Below the pieces are notes generated by a model. That model had not been told where the DNA came from. It was given only the letters and a program-made list of their open reading frames with translations, and searched no databases. The translations under genes and the position numbers were made by a program. Shown in pieces: positions 1-8,143 of a stretch of DNA of 64,000 nt (the stretch's first letter is position 1; every line of letters begins with the position of its first letter). Source of the stretch: Janibacter hoylei PVAS-1 (GTDB taxonomy: Bacteria; Actinomycetota; Actinomycetes; Actinomycetales; Dermatophilaceae); NCBI RefSeq assembly GCF_000297495.1, contig NZ_ALWX01000042.1, forward strand, positions 21,353 to 85,352, given 5' to 3'.

Positions 1-47
1 GTGTTGATCGCCCCCGCCCACACCCCGGCGAGGACCACTGCACCCAT
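1..47 (-). CDS. Start of a membrane protein, possibly TauE/SafE permease (partial)
   Basis: Only the first codons lie in the window. From an ATG at 47-45 (or an in-frame GTG at 53-51) the minus strand reads MGAVVLAGVWAGAINT and then leaves the window. A hydrophobic start with an AG-x2-AG-x-INT pattern resembles the first membrane segment of TauE/SafE sulfite-exporter-type permeases, where it is normally followed by VGSG. A purine-rich GTGGAG stands directly before the ATG. The fragment is too short to prove the family. Confidence 0.4.
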   Translation of the reverse strand, partial: MGAVVLAGVWAGAIN

Positions 48-117
48 CTCCACCCACGACACCCGGCCCACCCTAGTGACGGTGGACCGGGTGTCCGGTC
101 ATCGGGGTGCTCGCGGG

Positions 118-1305
118 TCAGGGCTGCTGAGGCGCCTCGCCGGACGCATCGCCGGCCGGCGGCTCGCCGGGCTCGTCAGCGGAAGGGGCCTCGGGCGACT
201 GCCGCGGCGCCGACTGCTCGGGCAGGCGGACACCGGGTCCCATCGCCGGCTGCACCCGGGACGCGGGCGTCGCGTGCTCGGTGGCCTCGCGGCTGGCCTG
301 ACCGGCCTGCCCGCGCGCCTCGGCGAGGGCATCGCCCGGGTCCTCGAGCGAGGTCTGGTCGAAGACGTTGGCGTCCTCCGGGCCGGGGTCGACCCAGTCC
401 TCGGCGTCCAGGCCCCCCTTCGGGCCGTCGCCGTCGCCACCACCGAGCGCCCCACCGATGCCGCGCAGGGCATCGGTGAGCTCGCTCGGGATGATCCACA
501 TCTTGTTGGAATCACCGGTGGCGAGCTGGGGCAGCACCTGCAGGTACTGGTAGGCGAGCAGCTTTTGCGTCGGCTTGCCACGGTGGATCGCGTCGAAGAC
601 CTGCTTGATGGCCCGCGACTGGCCCTGGGCCTCGAGGACCGCGGCCTGGGCCGAGCCCTCGGCCCGCAGGATCGCCGACTGCTTCTCACCCTCGGCCGTG
701 AGGATCTGGGACTGCTTGACGCCCTCGGCGTTGAGGATCGCGGCGCGACGGTCGCGCTCGGCCTTCATCTGCTTTTCCATCGACTCCTGGATCGACATGG
801 GCGGGTCGATCGCCTTGAGCTCGACCCGGTTGACCCGGATGCCCCAGCGCCCGGTGGCCTCGTCGAGCGCGCCGCGGAGCTGGCCGTTGATCTGGTCGCG
901 GCTGGTCAGGGTCTGCTCGAGGTCCAGCGAGCCGATGACGTTGCGCAGCGTGGTGACCGTCAGCTGCTCGATGCCCTGGATGAAGTTGGCGATCTCGTAG
1001 ACGGCTCGCTTGGAGTCGATGACCGTGTAGTAGATGACCGTGTCGATGTTGACGACGAGGTTGTCCGAGGTGATGACCGGCTGCGGCGGGAAGCTCACGA
1101 CCTGCTCGCGCAGGTCGATGCTCGCGCGCACCTTGTCGACGAAGGGCACGAGGATGTGGATGCCACCCTCGAGGGTGCGCGAGTAGCGGCCCAGCCGCTC
1201 GATGATGAGCGAGGTCTGCTGCGGCACGATGCGCACCGTCTTGAAGAGGATGACGAGCGCGAAGATCAGCAGCGCCGCCACGAAGATCAGGATGGTGGGT
1301 CCCAT
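118..1305 (-). CDS. SPFH/Band 7 (stomatin-like) membrane protein
   Basis: 395 aa. An N-terminal hydrophobic anchor (about residues 4-21) is followed by the SPFH/Band 7 domain (about 22-200), with the paraslipin/QmcA-like phrases IIERLGRYSRTLEGG and DLREQVVSFPPQPV. A charged Ala/Glu coiled coil with repeated AEG-EKQ units comes next, then a C-terminal tail of about 100 residues rich in Gly, Asp, Pro and Glu. Family members form oligomeric rings that organise membrane microdomains and often modulate proteases. It lies 27 nt downstream of an NfeD-type protein, the usual partner, so the two probably form an operon. The ATG at 1305 is the natural start because the anchor follows directly. Family assignment is secure; the exact role is not visible. 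Confidence 0.9.
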   Translation of the reverse strand: MGPTILIFVAALLIFALVILFKTVRIVPQQTSLIIERLGRYSRTLEGGIHILVPFVDKVRASIDLREQVVSFPPQPVITSDNLVVNIDTVIYYTVIDSKRAVYEIANFIQGIEQLTVTTLRNVIGSLDLEQTLTSRDQINGQLRGALDEATGRWGIRVNRVELKAIDPPMSIQESMEKQMKAERDRRAAILNAEGVKQSQILTAEGEKQSAILRAEGSAQAAVLEAQGQSRAIKQVFDAIHRGKPTQKLLAYQYLQVLPQLATGDSNKMWIIPSELTDALRGIGGALGGGDGDGPKGGLDAEDWVDPGPEDANVFDQTSLEDPGDALAEARGQAGQASREATEHATPASRVQPAMGPGVRLPEQSAPRQSPEAPSADEPGEPPAGDASGEAPQQP

Positions 1306-1332
1306 GGGCGTTCCTTTCGACGGGCGGAGCCG

Positions 1333-1788
1333 TCAGTCTCGGCGGGTGACGATGGCGGTCGCACCGTCGATGGACACGACGCTGACCTCGGCGCCCGGCT
1401 CGCAGGCGGCCTCGCCGTCAGGGACGCGGGCGCTCCACGTCTCCCCGGCCAGGCGCACCCGACCGTCGGTCTCGGTGACCGTCTCGAGGACCCGCGCGGT
1501 CTGCCCGCTCAGGGCCCCCGACCCGATGTCGGCGGATGCCGCCGGATTGGTGAACTGTCGCTTGACGATGGGGCGCACGACCCCGATGAGAAGCAGCGCG
1601 ACGGCCACCGCGAGCACGATCTGGACGACGACCGGCGCACCCAGTGCGGCCGCAGCGGCCCCGACGAGCGCTCCTCCGAAGAGCATGACGAAGACGAAGT
1701 CGACGGTCGCCGCCTCGATCGCGATGAGGACCAGCGCCAGGCCCAACCAGACCAGCCAGAGGTTGTCTCCCAACCACTCCACGGTCAT
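1333..1788 (-). CDS. NfeD family membrane protein
   Basis: 151 aa. Two or three membrane segments (about residues 9-75) precede a C-terminal OB-fold of the NfeD type, seen as GQTARVLETVT, GRVRLAGETW and the GAEVSVVSIDG strand near the end. NfeD proteins pair with SPFH/stomatin proteins, and such a gene follows directly. The ATG at 1788 is chosen because GAAGGGGG precedes it as a ribosome site; a longer reading frame upstream would run into the preceding ABC gene. This is the short form without the serine-protease (ClpP-like) domain of long NfeD proteins. Confidence 0.85.
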   Translation of the reverse strand: MTVEWLGDNLWLVWLGLALVLIAIEAATVDFVFVMLFGGALVGAAAAALGAPVVVQIVLAVAVALLLIGVVRPIVKRQFTNPAASADIGSGALSGQTARVLETVTETDGRVRLAGETWSARVPDGEAACEPGAEVSVVSIDGATAIVTRRD

Positions 1789-1813
1789 TCCCCCTTCGTC
1801 TCGTGTCCGACCA

Positions 1814-2599
1814 TCATGCCCGGGCGCGGGCCGACCAACGCTCTCCGTGCTGCTCCAGCACCAGATCGAGACCAAAGGTCTGCGACAGGTTGGCCTCGGT
1901 CAGGGTGATCTCGATCGGCCCCTGGGCGACGACGCGGCCCTCGCGCAGCAGGAGCACGTCGGTGAAGTGCGGCGGGATCTCCTCGACGTGGTGGGTCACC
2001 ATGACCAGGGCCGGGGCCTCGAGGTCACCGGCGATGGCGCCGAGACGCTGGACCAGGTCCTCGCGCCCACCGAGGTCGAGACCCGCGGCCGGCTCGTCGA
2101 GGAGCATGAGCTCGGGGTCGGTCATGAGGGCCCGGGCGATCTGGACCCGCTTGCGCTCTCCCTCCGAGAGCGTGCCGTACGTCCGATCGGCCAGGTGCGC
2201 CGCGCCGAGGGCCTCGAGCAGCTCGCCCGCGCGCGCGTGGTCGAGGTCGTCGTAGCGCTCACGCCACCGACCGACGACTCCCCACGAGGCGGTGACGACG
2301 ACGTCGGCGACCCGCTCCCCCTTCGGGATCCGCTCGGCGAGCGATGCAGAGGCCAGGCCGATGCGCGGACGCAGGTCGAAGACGTCGACCGCACCGAGGA
2401 CCTCACCGAGCACACCGACCACCCCGCTCGTCGGGTGCATGCGGGCCGCGGCGAGCTGGAGCAGCGTCGTCTTGCCGGCACCGTTGGGGCCCAGGACGAC
2501 CCAGCGCTGCCCCTCCTCGACCTCCCAGTCGACATCCGCGACGAGAGTCGACCCGCCACGCACGACGGTGGCACCGGCCAGGGCGAGGACATCACTCAT
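1814..2599 (-). CDS. ABC transporter ATP-binding protein (ModF/YlmA-like, no permease nearby)
   Basis: 261 aa, a single ABC ATPase domain. Walker A is GPNGAGKTT (37-45), the signature is LSEGERKRV and Walker B is LMLLDEPAAGLD, with a following switch histidine in VMVTHHVEEIPPHF. The HHVEEIP phrase and the absence of a neighbouring permease fit the ModF/YlmA type of stand-alone ATPase. Its start is supported by a TAGGGT box 6 nt upstream of the ATG, implying a leaderless transcript. It probably forms one transcription unit with the downstream nfeD and SPFH genes (25-27 nt spacing). Substrate unknown. Confidence 0.85.
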   Translation of the reverse strand: MSDVLALAGATVVRGGSTLVADVDWEVEEGQRWVVLGPNGAGKTTLLQLAAARMHPTSGVVGVLGEVLGAVDVFDLRPRIGLASASLAERIPKGERVADVVVTASWGVVGRWRERYDDLDHARAGELLEALGAAHLADRTYGTLSEGERKRVQIARALMTDPELMLLDEPAAGLDLGGREDLVQRLGAIAGDLEAPALVMVTHHVEEIPPHFTDVLLLREGRVVAQGPIEITLTEANLSQTFGLDLVLEQHGERWSARARA

Positions 2600-2605
2600 G
2601 GCTCG

Positions 2606-2629
2606 ACCCTACCCAGCAGCAACTAGCAT
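2606..2629. promoter_or_regulatory. Divergent leaderless promoters (-10 boxes)
   Basis: Minus-strand TAGGGT (2611-2606) sits 6 nt before the ATG of the ABC ATPase. Plus-strand TAGCAT (2624-2629) sits 7 nt before the ATG at 2637. Both match the actinobacterial leaderless arrangement TANNNT, 6-7 nt, start codon. Confidence 0.6.
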
Positions 2630-2636
2630 CGTGCAG

Positions 2637-3392
2637 ATGCCCGAGCTGCCCGCCTCCGTCCGTGTCGCCCTGTGGGTCACGCATGCCTGGTCCGGCGGCA
2701 CGACCCTCACCGACGCCGTCGAGCGTGCCCTCCCCGACGTCGACCACACCGAGGGACTCGTCGAGCAGGTCCGCATCTGGCGCGACCTCGGCGAAGCCGC
2801 CCTCCTCGTCGCCCTCCCGGCTCCCGGTGACCTCGGCAGCCTGCCCCGCTGCGGTCCGATCGCCGCCGACGCAGCAGCAGAGGCCGGCGAAGCCCTCTAC
2901 GTGGCCGGCCTCGGCGGCCTGCTCGTCCCGAGCATCTCGACCTTCGGCTCGGCGGGCGCGCAGGGACTGCGCATCGACTGGATGACCCACGACGCCGACC
3001 CCGTACCGCCCCACCGCATCGAGGCCCTCGAGCCCTCCCAGCTCGAGCGGCACCTGCGGCGACAGCTGCTCGCCTCGATCGACGAGCTCGACGACATCCG
3101 CGGCACGCCGTGGGCGGACGACCTTGCCCGTGACCTCGTCGACGAGCGTCTCGGCACCGACTGGGCGCTGCCGCCCGACCTCCCGGAGCGGGCTCGCAAG
3201 GTCATCGGGCTGGCCGGGACGATCGCCGTGGCGGCCGAGGTCGGGCTCACCGCCTCCGGCGCCGTCACCGCCGCCCACGACGACACCCGCAGCCGCGCGT
3301 TGCGCCGATTGGCCAGGGTCTGCGAGCACAGCCTCGCCGACGCGACCAATGCGGCCTGCGCCCAGCTCGCCGGGTGGGTCCCGGTGCGCTGA
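2637..3392 (+). CDS. Conserved hypothetical protein
   Basis: 251 aa, not recognised. It is soluble, acidic, rich in Ala and Leu, with no signal peptide or membrane segment. Visible features are a DDIRGTPWADDLARDLVDERLG stretch in two parts (about 150-170) and an Ala-rich helical C-terminal third. The ATG is placed by the -10 box 7 nt upstream. Its stop TGA overlaps the next gene's ATG (TGATG), so it is translationally coupled to the GNAT acetyltransferase. Likely an actinobacterial protein of unknown function; no role is inferred. Confidence 0.7.
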   Translation: MPELPASVRVALWVTHAWSGGTTLTDAVERALPDVDHTEGLVEQVRIWRDLGEAALLVALPAPGDLGSLPRCGPIAADAAAEAGEALYVAGLGGLLVPSISTFGSAGAQGLRIDWMTHDADPVPPHRIEALEPSQLERHLRRQLLASIDELDDIRGTPWADDLARDLVDERLGTDWALPPDLPERARKVIGLAGTIAVAAEVGLTASGAVTAAHDDTRSRALRRLARVCEHSLADATNAACAQLAGWVPVR

Positions 3393-3934
3393 TGCGCACT
3401 CTGCGGACCCGCCGGCTGCGGCTGGACCCGATCGGCCCCGAGAACCTGCCCTTCCTCGCGGACCTCGACGGCGACGCCGCGGTGCTGCGACACCTGCAGC
3501 CGCGTGCGCGGACCCGCGAAGAGGCTCTGGCCCACTGGAGCCCACGGGTCCCCGGCCCCATGTGGGTCGGGGACCTGGGCGAGCGCCCCGTCGGGTGGTG
3601 GGCGCTGTGGCCGGACGAAGGGGGCGAGACCGCCGAGCTCGGGTACCGCCTGGCCCGTCGGTGGTGGCGTCAGGGGCTCGCTGTCGAGGGCGCTCGGGCC
3701 GTCCTGGACGATGGCTTTGCCGACACTCGGCTCCAGGTGGTCCGGGCGGAGACGATGGTCGTCAACGCCGGCTCGCGAGGGGTCATGCGCCGCCTCGGCA
3801 TGCGGGAGGTGCGCATCGAGGTCCGTGAGTGGGAGGAGCCGCTGCTCGGCGCCGATCTCGGCGAGGTGATCACCGAGATCACGCGTGCGCAGCGGCTTGC
3901 GGCGGATCAGCCCGAGGCCAGCACACCCTCGTAG
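3392..3934 (+). CDS. GNAT family N-acetyltransferase (RimJ/RimL-like)
   Basis: 180 aa. The N-terminus MRTLRTRRLRLDPI is typical of the RimJ/RimL-like acetyltransferase subfamily. The fold is seen as the beta-4/alpha-3 region ELGYRLARRWWRQGLAVEGARAVL (read in two parts; the acetyl-CoA loop is R-x-x-W-R-Q-G-L-A) and the NAGSRGVMRRLGM helix that packs against CoA. The ATG overlaps the preceding stop by one base. The 3' end overlaps the convergent glgA 3' end by 28 nt, leaving no room for a terminator. Substrate unknown. Confidence 0.85.
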   Translation: MRTLRTRRLRLDPIGPENLPFLADLDGDAAVLRHLQPRARTREEALAHWSPRVPGPMWVGDLGERPVGWWALWPDEGGETAELGYRLARRWWRQGLAVEGARAVLDDGFADTRLQVVRAETMVVNAGSRGVMRRLGMREVRIEVREWEEPLLGADLGEVITEITRAQRLAADQPEASTPS

Positions 3935-5139
3935 ACGGCCATCGTCCGGTCGCCGATGCTCGTCCACGAAAAGTGCTCGACGGCCCGCTCGCGACCGGCG
4001 AGCCCCCGCTGCCGGGCCTGCTCCGGATCCGCCACGGCCTCGGTGAGCGCGGCGGCGAGGTCGGCCTCGAAGGCCGCCGCGTCGACCGGCGCACCGGTCC
4101 CGTCGTCGACCTGGTCGATGGGCACGAGCCAGCCGGTGACGCCGTCGTCGACCACCTCGGGGATGCCCCCGGTCGCCGTCGCGACGACCGGCAGCTCGCA
4201 GGCCATCGCCTCGAGGTTGACGATGCCGAGCGGCTCGTAGACCGACGGGCAGGCGAAGACGGTCGCAGCCGACAGGACCGCGATGACCTCCGCCCGGGGC
4301 AGCATCTCCTGGATCCACACGACACCCTGGCGGGTGCGGCGCAGGTCGTCGACGAGGGCCTCGACCTCGGCGAGGATCTCCGGGGTGTCGGGCGCTCCGG
4401 CGCACAGCACGACCTGCACCTCGGGCGGCAGGTCCCGCACGGCGCGGAGCAGGTGTGGCAGCCCCTTTTGCCGGGTGATCCGCCCGACGAAGACGACGGA
4501 CGGTGCGTCCGGGTCGATCCCGTGGCGGCGCACGACGTCGGGGTCGGGCGTCGCCCGCCACAGGTCGGCGTCGATGCCGTTGTGCACCACGTGGACCCGG
4601 TCTGGGTCGATGGTGGGATAGCTGCGCAGGATGTCCGCGCGCATCCCGTGGCTCACCGCGATGACCCCGGCGGCCGCCTCGTAGGCGGTGCGCTCCACCC
4701 ACGAGGAGAGCGCGTAGCCACCGCCGAGCTGCTCGGCCTTCCACGGTCGCAGCGGCTCGAGGCTGTGCGCCGACACGACGTGCGGCACGCCGTGCAGCAG
4801 GGCCGCGGTGTGCCCGGCGAAGTTGGCGTACCAGGTGTGGCTGTGCACGAGGTCGGCCCCGACGCAGTCGGCGGCCATCGCCAGGTCGACGCCCATCGTC
4901 ACGAGGGCCGGGTTGGCCCCCGCCAGACCGGCGGGATCGGGATAACCGGTGGTCCCCCCTTCGTCCCGGGGGTCGCCGAAGCACCGGACCCGCACGTCGG
5001 TGTCACCGCGGGCCCGCAACGCCCGGGTCAGCTCCGCGACGTGCACCCCCGCCCCGCCGTAGACCGCCGGTGGGTATTCCTTGCTGAGGACTGCCAGACG
5101 CGCACGACCACAGACTAGGGCGAAGGGAGGACGCCGCAC
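3907..5139 (-). CDS. glgA: Glycogen synthase / GT4 glycosyltransferase (GlgA/GlgM type)
   Basis: About 410 aa, GT-B fold. The N-terminal Rossmann start is [20 protein letters not shown]. The donor-binding half has [15 protein letters not shown] and the GT4 E-x7-E signature in [19 protein letters not shown]. In actinobacteria this enzyme elongates alpha-1,4-glucan or makes maltose-1-phosphate from ADP-glucose; the ADP-glucose synthase gene glgC is divergent next door. The start is uncertain: in-frame choices are GTG 5139 (used here) or ATG 5166, which overlaps the glgC start. A better-placed GTG (TAGTCT, 6 nt, GTG) reads MRV but is in another frame, so an indel near the 5' end is possible. Confidence 0.88.
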   Translation of the reverse strand: MRRPPFALVCGRARLAVLSKEYPPAVYGGAGVHVAELTRALRARGDTDVRVRCFGDPRDEGGTTGYPDPAGLAGANPALVTMGVDLAMAADCVGADLVHSHTWYANFAGHTAALLHGVPHVVSAHSLEPLRPWKAEQLGGGYALSSWVERTAYEAAAGVIAVSHGMRADILRSYPTIDPDRVHVVHNGIDADLWRATPDPDVVRRHGIDPDAPSVVFVGRITRQKGLPHLLRAVRDLPPEVQVVLCAGAPDTPEILAEVEALVDDLRRTRQGVVWIQEMLPRAEVIAVLSAATVFACPSVYEPLGIVNLEAMACELPVVATATGGIPEVVDDGVTGWLVPIDQVDDGTGAPVDAAAFEADLAAALTEAVADPEQARQRGLAGRERAVEHFSWTSIGDRTMAVYEGVLASG

Positions 5140-5151
5140 CCGTCCACGGAC

Positions 5152-5157
5152 TAGGTT
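5152..5157 (+). promoter_or_regulatory. -10 box of leaderless glgC promoter
   Basis: TAGGTT ends 7 nt before the glgC ATG at 5165, the spacing expected when transcription begins at the start codon. There is no Shine-Dalgarno sequence, which agrees with leaderless translation. Confidence 0.6.
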
Positions 5158-5164
5158 GGGCACC

Positions 5165-6412
5165 ATGGTCCGCAGAGGTCAGCCCAAGGTCCTGGCGATC
5201 GTCCTCGCCGGAGGTGAGGGCAAGCGGCTCATGCCGCTCACCACCGACCGCGCGAAGCCCGCAGTCCCCTTCGGCGGGATCTACCGACTCGTCGACTTCG
5301 CCCTGAGCAATGTCGTCAACTCCGGCTACGCCAAGGTCATCGTCCTCACCCAGTACAAGTCGCACAGCCTCGACCGCCACGTGAGCCAGGCCTGGCGGCT
5401 GGCCTCACCCCTCGGCCACTACGTCGCCCCCATCCCCGCCCAGCAGCGGCGGGGCAAGAGCTGGTACACCGGCAGCGCCGACGCGATCTACCAGTCGCTC
5501 AACGCGATCACCGACGAGCGGCCGGACCTCGTCGTGGTCGTCGGTGCGGACCACGTCTACCGCATGGACTTCTCCGACATGGTGGAGCAGCACCTCGACA
5601 CCGGGGCTGAGTGCACGGTGGCCGCGATCCGCCAGCCGATCGGCACAGCGGACCAGTTCGGGGTCATGGAGGTCGGCGCCGACGGTCGGCGGATCACCGC
5701 CTTCCGCGAGAAGCCCACGGACCCCGTCGGCCTGCCCGACGCACCGCACGAGGTCTACGCGTCGATGGGCAACTACGCCTTCACGGCGGACGCCCTCATG
5801 GACGCCGTCAAGCGCGACGCCGAGGCCGACAGCCGGCACGACATGGGCGGCGACATCGTGCCCGACTTCGTCGCGCGCGGCAGCGCCCACGCCTACGACT
5901 TCGCCGACAACACGGTGCCGGGCTCGACCGACCGCGACCGGGGGTACTGGCGCGACGTCGGCACGATCGACAGCTACTTCGACGCCCACCTCGACCTGAC
6001 GTCGATCCACCCGGTCTTCAACCTCTACAACTACAGCTGGCCGATCAACACCCACCACGGCCCGTACCCACCGGCGAAGTTCGTCCACGCCGACGACGAG
6101 CGGGCCGGCGGCGCGACGAACTCGATCGTCTCCCCCGGCGTCGTCGTCTCGGGCGGCCACGTCGACAACTCCGTCCTCTCCCCCGGGGTCTTCGTGCACA
6201 GCTACTCGCACGTGCGCGACAGCGTGCTGCTCGACGGCGTCGACGTCGGGCGGCACGCCGACCTGCACCGCGTCATCGTCGACAAGGGTGTCCGGCTACC
6301 CGAGGGCATCCGGCTCGGTCACGACCGCGAAGAGGACCTCGCCCGCGGCCTGCTCGTCACCGAGTCCGGCATCACCGTGGTCGGCAAGGGCCACGTCTTC
6401 GACGCGAAATAG
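5165..6412 (+). CDS. glgC: Glucose-1-phosphate adenylyltransferase
   Basis: 415 aa, the usual GlgC length. It makes ADP-glucose from ATP and glucose-1-phosphate, the committed step of glycogen synthesis. The nucleotide-binding motif is [14 protein letters not shown]; further landmarks are [19 protein letters not shown], the substrate loops [10 protein letters not shown] and [13 protein letters not shown] with its conserved lysine, and [10 protein letters not shown]. The C-terminal third (about 300-410) is a left-handed beta-helix of hexapeptide-like repeats. It is divergent from glgA, giving a compact glycogen locus. The ATG follows a leaderless -10 box. Confidence 0.96.
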   Translation: MVRRGQPKVLAIVLAGGEGKRLMPLTTDRAKPAVPFGGIYRLVDFALSNVVNSGYAKVIVLTQYKSHSLDRHVSQAWRLASPLGHYVAPIPAQQRRGKSWYTGSADAIYQSLNAITDERPDLVVVVGADHVYRMDFSDMVEQHLDTGAECTVAAIRQPIGTADQFGVMEVGADGRRITAFREKPTDPVGLPDAPHEVYASMGNYAFTADALMDAVKRDAEADSRHDMGGDIVPDFVARGSAHAYDFADNTVPGSTDRDRGYWRDVGTIDSYFDAHLDLTSIHPVFNLYNYSWPINTHHGPYPPAKFVHADDERAGGATNSIVSPGVVVSGGHVDNSVLSPGVFVHSYSHVRDSVLLDGVDVGRHADLHRVIVDKGVRLPEGIRLGHDREEDLARGLLVTESGITVVGKGHVFDAK

Positions 6413-6415
6413 ACT
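6410..6415 (+). promoter_or_regulatory. -10 box of serB (leaderless)
   Basis: TAGACT, which includes the glgC stop codon TAG, lies 7 nt before the serB ATG at 6423. This suggests serB has its own leaderless promoter inside the end of glgC. Confidence 0.5.
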
Positions 6416-6422
6416 GCGGCGC

Positions 6423-7148
6423 ATGACCTCCAGCTCCGGGCCAGCCCTCACTCCCGTCGACCTGCCCGGCGAAGGACCGCTCGTCCTCGTCATGGACGTC
6501 GACAGCACCCTGATCCTCGACGAGGTCATCGAGCTCATCGCCGAGCACGCCGGCACCCGCGACGAGGTGGCCGCTGTGACGGAGGCGGCCATGCGTGGCG
6601 AGCTGGACTTCGCGGGGAGCCTGCACGCACGCGTCGCCACCCTCGAGGGCCTCTCGGTCGAGGTGCTCGACCGGGTCCGTGCCGCCGTGCGGCTCACCCC
6701 CGGTGCCCGCACCCTCGTGAGCAGCCTCGTCGAGGCGGGTCACGTCGTGGGTCTGGTGAGCGGCGGCTTCACCGAGATCGTCGACGACCTCGCCCGCGAA
6801 CTCGGCATCCCGACCGCCCGCGCCAACCACCTCGAGATCGTCGACGGACGGCTCACCGGCAAGGTCCTCGGCGAGGTCGTCGACCGCGCGGCCAAGGCCG
6901 ACTTCATCACCCGGCTCGCTGCCGCCTCCGGGGTGGACATGGACCGCACCGTGGCCGTCGGCGACGGCGCCAACGACCTCGACATGATGGCGGCCGCACA
7001 GGTCGGCATCGCCTTCTGCGCCAAGCCCACCGTGCGCGAGCAGGCCGACGTCGCGATCGACGAGCCCGACCTGCGCCAGGTCCTCGACCTGCTCGGCGTC
7101 ACCCCGGTCCCCCAGCCCGACGACGAGGGCGGCCACCCCCTCGCCTGA
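6423..7148 (+). CDS. serB: Phosphoserine phosphatase
   Basis: 241 aa HAD-superfamily enzyme performing the last step of serine synthesis. Motif I is MDVDSTLILDEVIE with nucleophile and general-acid aspartates in DVDST; motif II is LVSGGF; the motif III lysine lies in DRAAKADFI; motif IV is VGDGANDLDM. Shorter than mycobacterial SerB enzymes because it has no N-terminal ACT domains. It starts 10 nt after the glgC stop, but a -10 box there suggests a separate transcript. It converges with fabI across a hairpin-rich gap of about 210 nt. Confidence 0.93.
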   Translation: MTSSSGPALTPVDLPGEGPLVLVMDVDSTLILDEVIELIAEHAGTRDEVAAVTEAAMRGELDFAGSLHARVATLEGLSVEVLDRVRAAVRLTPGARTLVSSLVEAGHVVGLVSGGFTEIVDDLARELGIPTARANHLEIVDGRLTGKVLGEVVDRAAKADFITRLAAASGVDMDRTVAVGDGANDLDMMAAAQVGIAFCAKPTVREQADVAIDEPDLRQVLDLLGVTPVPQPDDEGGHPLA

Positions 7149-7181
7149 CCGCGCGGCGGACGGCAGTTCGCGCTGCGGAGT

Positions 7182-7280
7182 GCGAAGGGAGATGTCGGCA
7201 CACATCAAGCCGACGTCGAGAACGATCAGGCGCCCACACGCCGACGAAGGACGTCGGCGGGTGCCGACGTCTCCCTTCGC
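7182..7280. repeat. Imperfect palindromic element between convergent serB and fabI
   Basis: Inverted arms of 20 nt at 7182-7201 and 7261-7280 (GCGAAGGGAGAYGTCGGCAC) differ at one base, a G.U-compatible change. The loop holds a further motif, TCGGCACACATCAAGCCGA (7195-7213), that recurs almost identically on the minus strand near 52,550. It could serve as a bidirectional terminator. Related elements lie at 27,795 and 52,480. Confidence 0.65.
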
Positions 7281-7291
7281 CCGACGTCCGA

Positions 7292-7327
7292 CCCCTTCGA
7301 GACGGCCGCGGACGGCCTCCTCAGGGA
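7292..7327 (-). repeat. Single copy of dispersed TCCCTGAGGAGG...GCCGTCTCGAAGGG repeat
   Basis: Read on the minus strand this unit begins TCCCTGAGGAGGC and ends GCCGTCTCGAAGGGG. The same ends flank the five 38-bp tandem units at 63,335-63,523; only the GC-rich centre differs. It is thus a dispersed intergenic repeat with a palindromic core. It lies right after the hairpin element and before the 3' end of fabI. Confidence 0.7.
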
Positions 7328-7359
7328 ACGTGAGTCGACCGGCCGCGGACGAAGGGAGG

Positions 7360-8115
7360 TCAGACCCCCATCGCGTGCACGCCGCCGTCGACGTGCAGGA
7401 TCTCGCCGGTCGTCGCAGGGAACCAGTCGGAGAGCAGCATCGTGCAGGCCTTGGCGGTCGGCACCGGGTCGCCCACGTCCCAGCCCACGGGGGCGCGGTC
7501 GTCCCACGTCTCCTCGAACTGCTCGAAGCCGGGGATCGACTTCGCCGCCGTCGTGCGGATCGGGCCGGCGGCGACGAGGTTGCAGCGGACCCCCTTCGGG
7601 CCGAGGTCGCGGGCGAGGTACCGGTTGGTCGACTCGAAGGCGGCCTTGGCCACGCCCATCCAGTCGTAGACCGGCCAGGCGTAGCTCGCGTCGAAGGTCA
7701 GACCGACGATCGAGCCGCCCTGGGTCATGCGGGGCAGCGCCGCGACGGCCAGCGCCTTGAGCGAGTAGGCCGAGACGTGCACGGCGGTGCCGACGTCCTC
7801 CCACGTCGCGTCGAGGAAGGTGAAGGCGCCCTCGGGCGCGAAGCCGATCGAGTGCAGCACGCCGTCGAGTCGTTCGGCGTGCTCGCCGATGCGGTCGGCG
7901 AGGGCCGCGAGGTCCTCCTCGCTCGTCACGTCGAGCTCGATGACCGGTGCCTCCTGCGGCAGGCGCTTGGCGATGGTGCGGGTGATCTTCATCGTCCGAC
8001 CGAAGCTGGTGAGGATGACCTGGGCACCCTGCTCCTGCGCGATCTTGGCGACGTGGAAGGCGATCGACGACTCCATGAGGACGCCGGTGATGAGGAAGGT
8101 CTTGCCGGTGAGCAT
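7360..8115 (-). CDS. fabI: Enoyl-[acyl-carrier-protein] reductase (NADH), InhA/FabI type
   Basis: 251 aa SDR-family enzyme that reduces enoyl-ACP in fatty-acid elongation. The N-terminal GKTFLITGVLMESSIAFHVA is the InhA/FabI-type cofactor loop. The catalytic Tyr-x6-Lys is YDWMGVAK, and RCNLVAAGPIRT is the substrate-loop signature. It sits 28 nt downstream of fabG in the same order as mycobacterial mabA-inhA, so the two elongation steps are probably cotranscribed. The start ATG follows a CGAAAGGCAGC site. Confidence 0.95.
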   Translation of the reverse strand: MLTGKTFLITGVLMESSIAFHVAKIAQEQGAQVILTSFGRTMKITRTIAKRLPQEAPVIELDVTSEEDLAALADRIGEHAERLDGVLHSIGFAPEGAFTFLDATWEDVGTAVHVSAYSLKALAVAALPRMTQGGSIVGLTFDASYAWPVYDWMGVAKAAFESTNRYLARDLGPKGVRCNLVAAGPIRTTAAKSIPGFEQFEETWDDRAPVGWDVGDPVPTAKACTMLLSDWFPATTGEILHVDGGVHAMGV

Positions 8116-8143
8116 CTGCTGCCTTTCGGAGGGAGGGTGCGGG

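Noticed and set aside
1..1908. Long open frame antisense to the SPFH/nfeD genes
   Set aside because: High-GC shadow: Arg/Gly/Asp-rich low-complexity product, no domain, and both true genes on the other strand have clear families. The same applies to very long antisense frames at 9825-13040 and 38851-42528.
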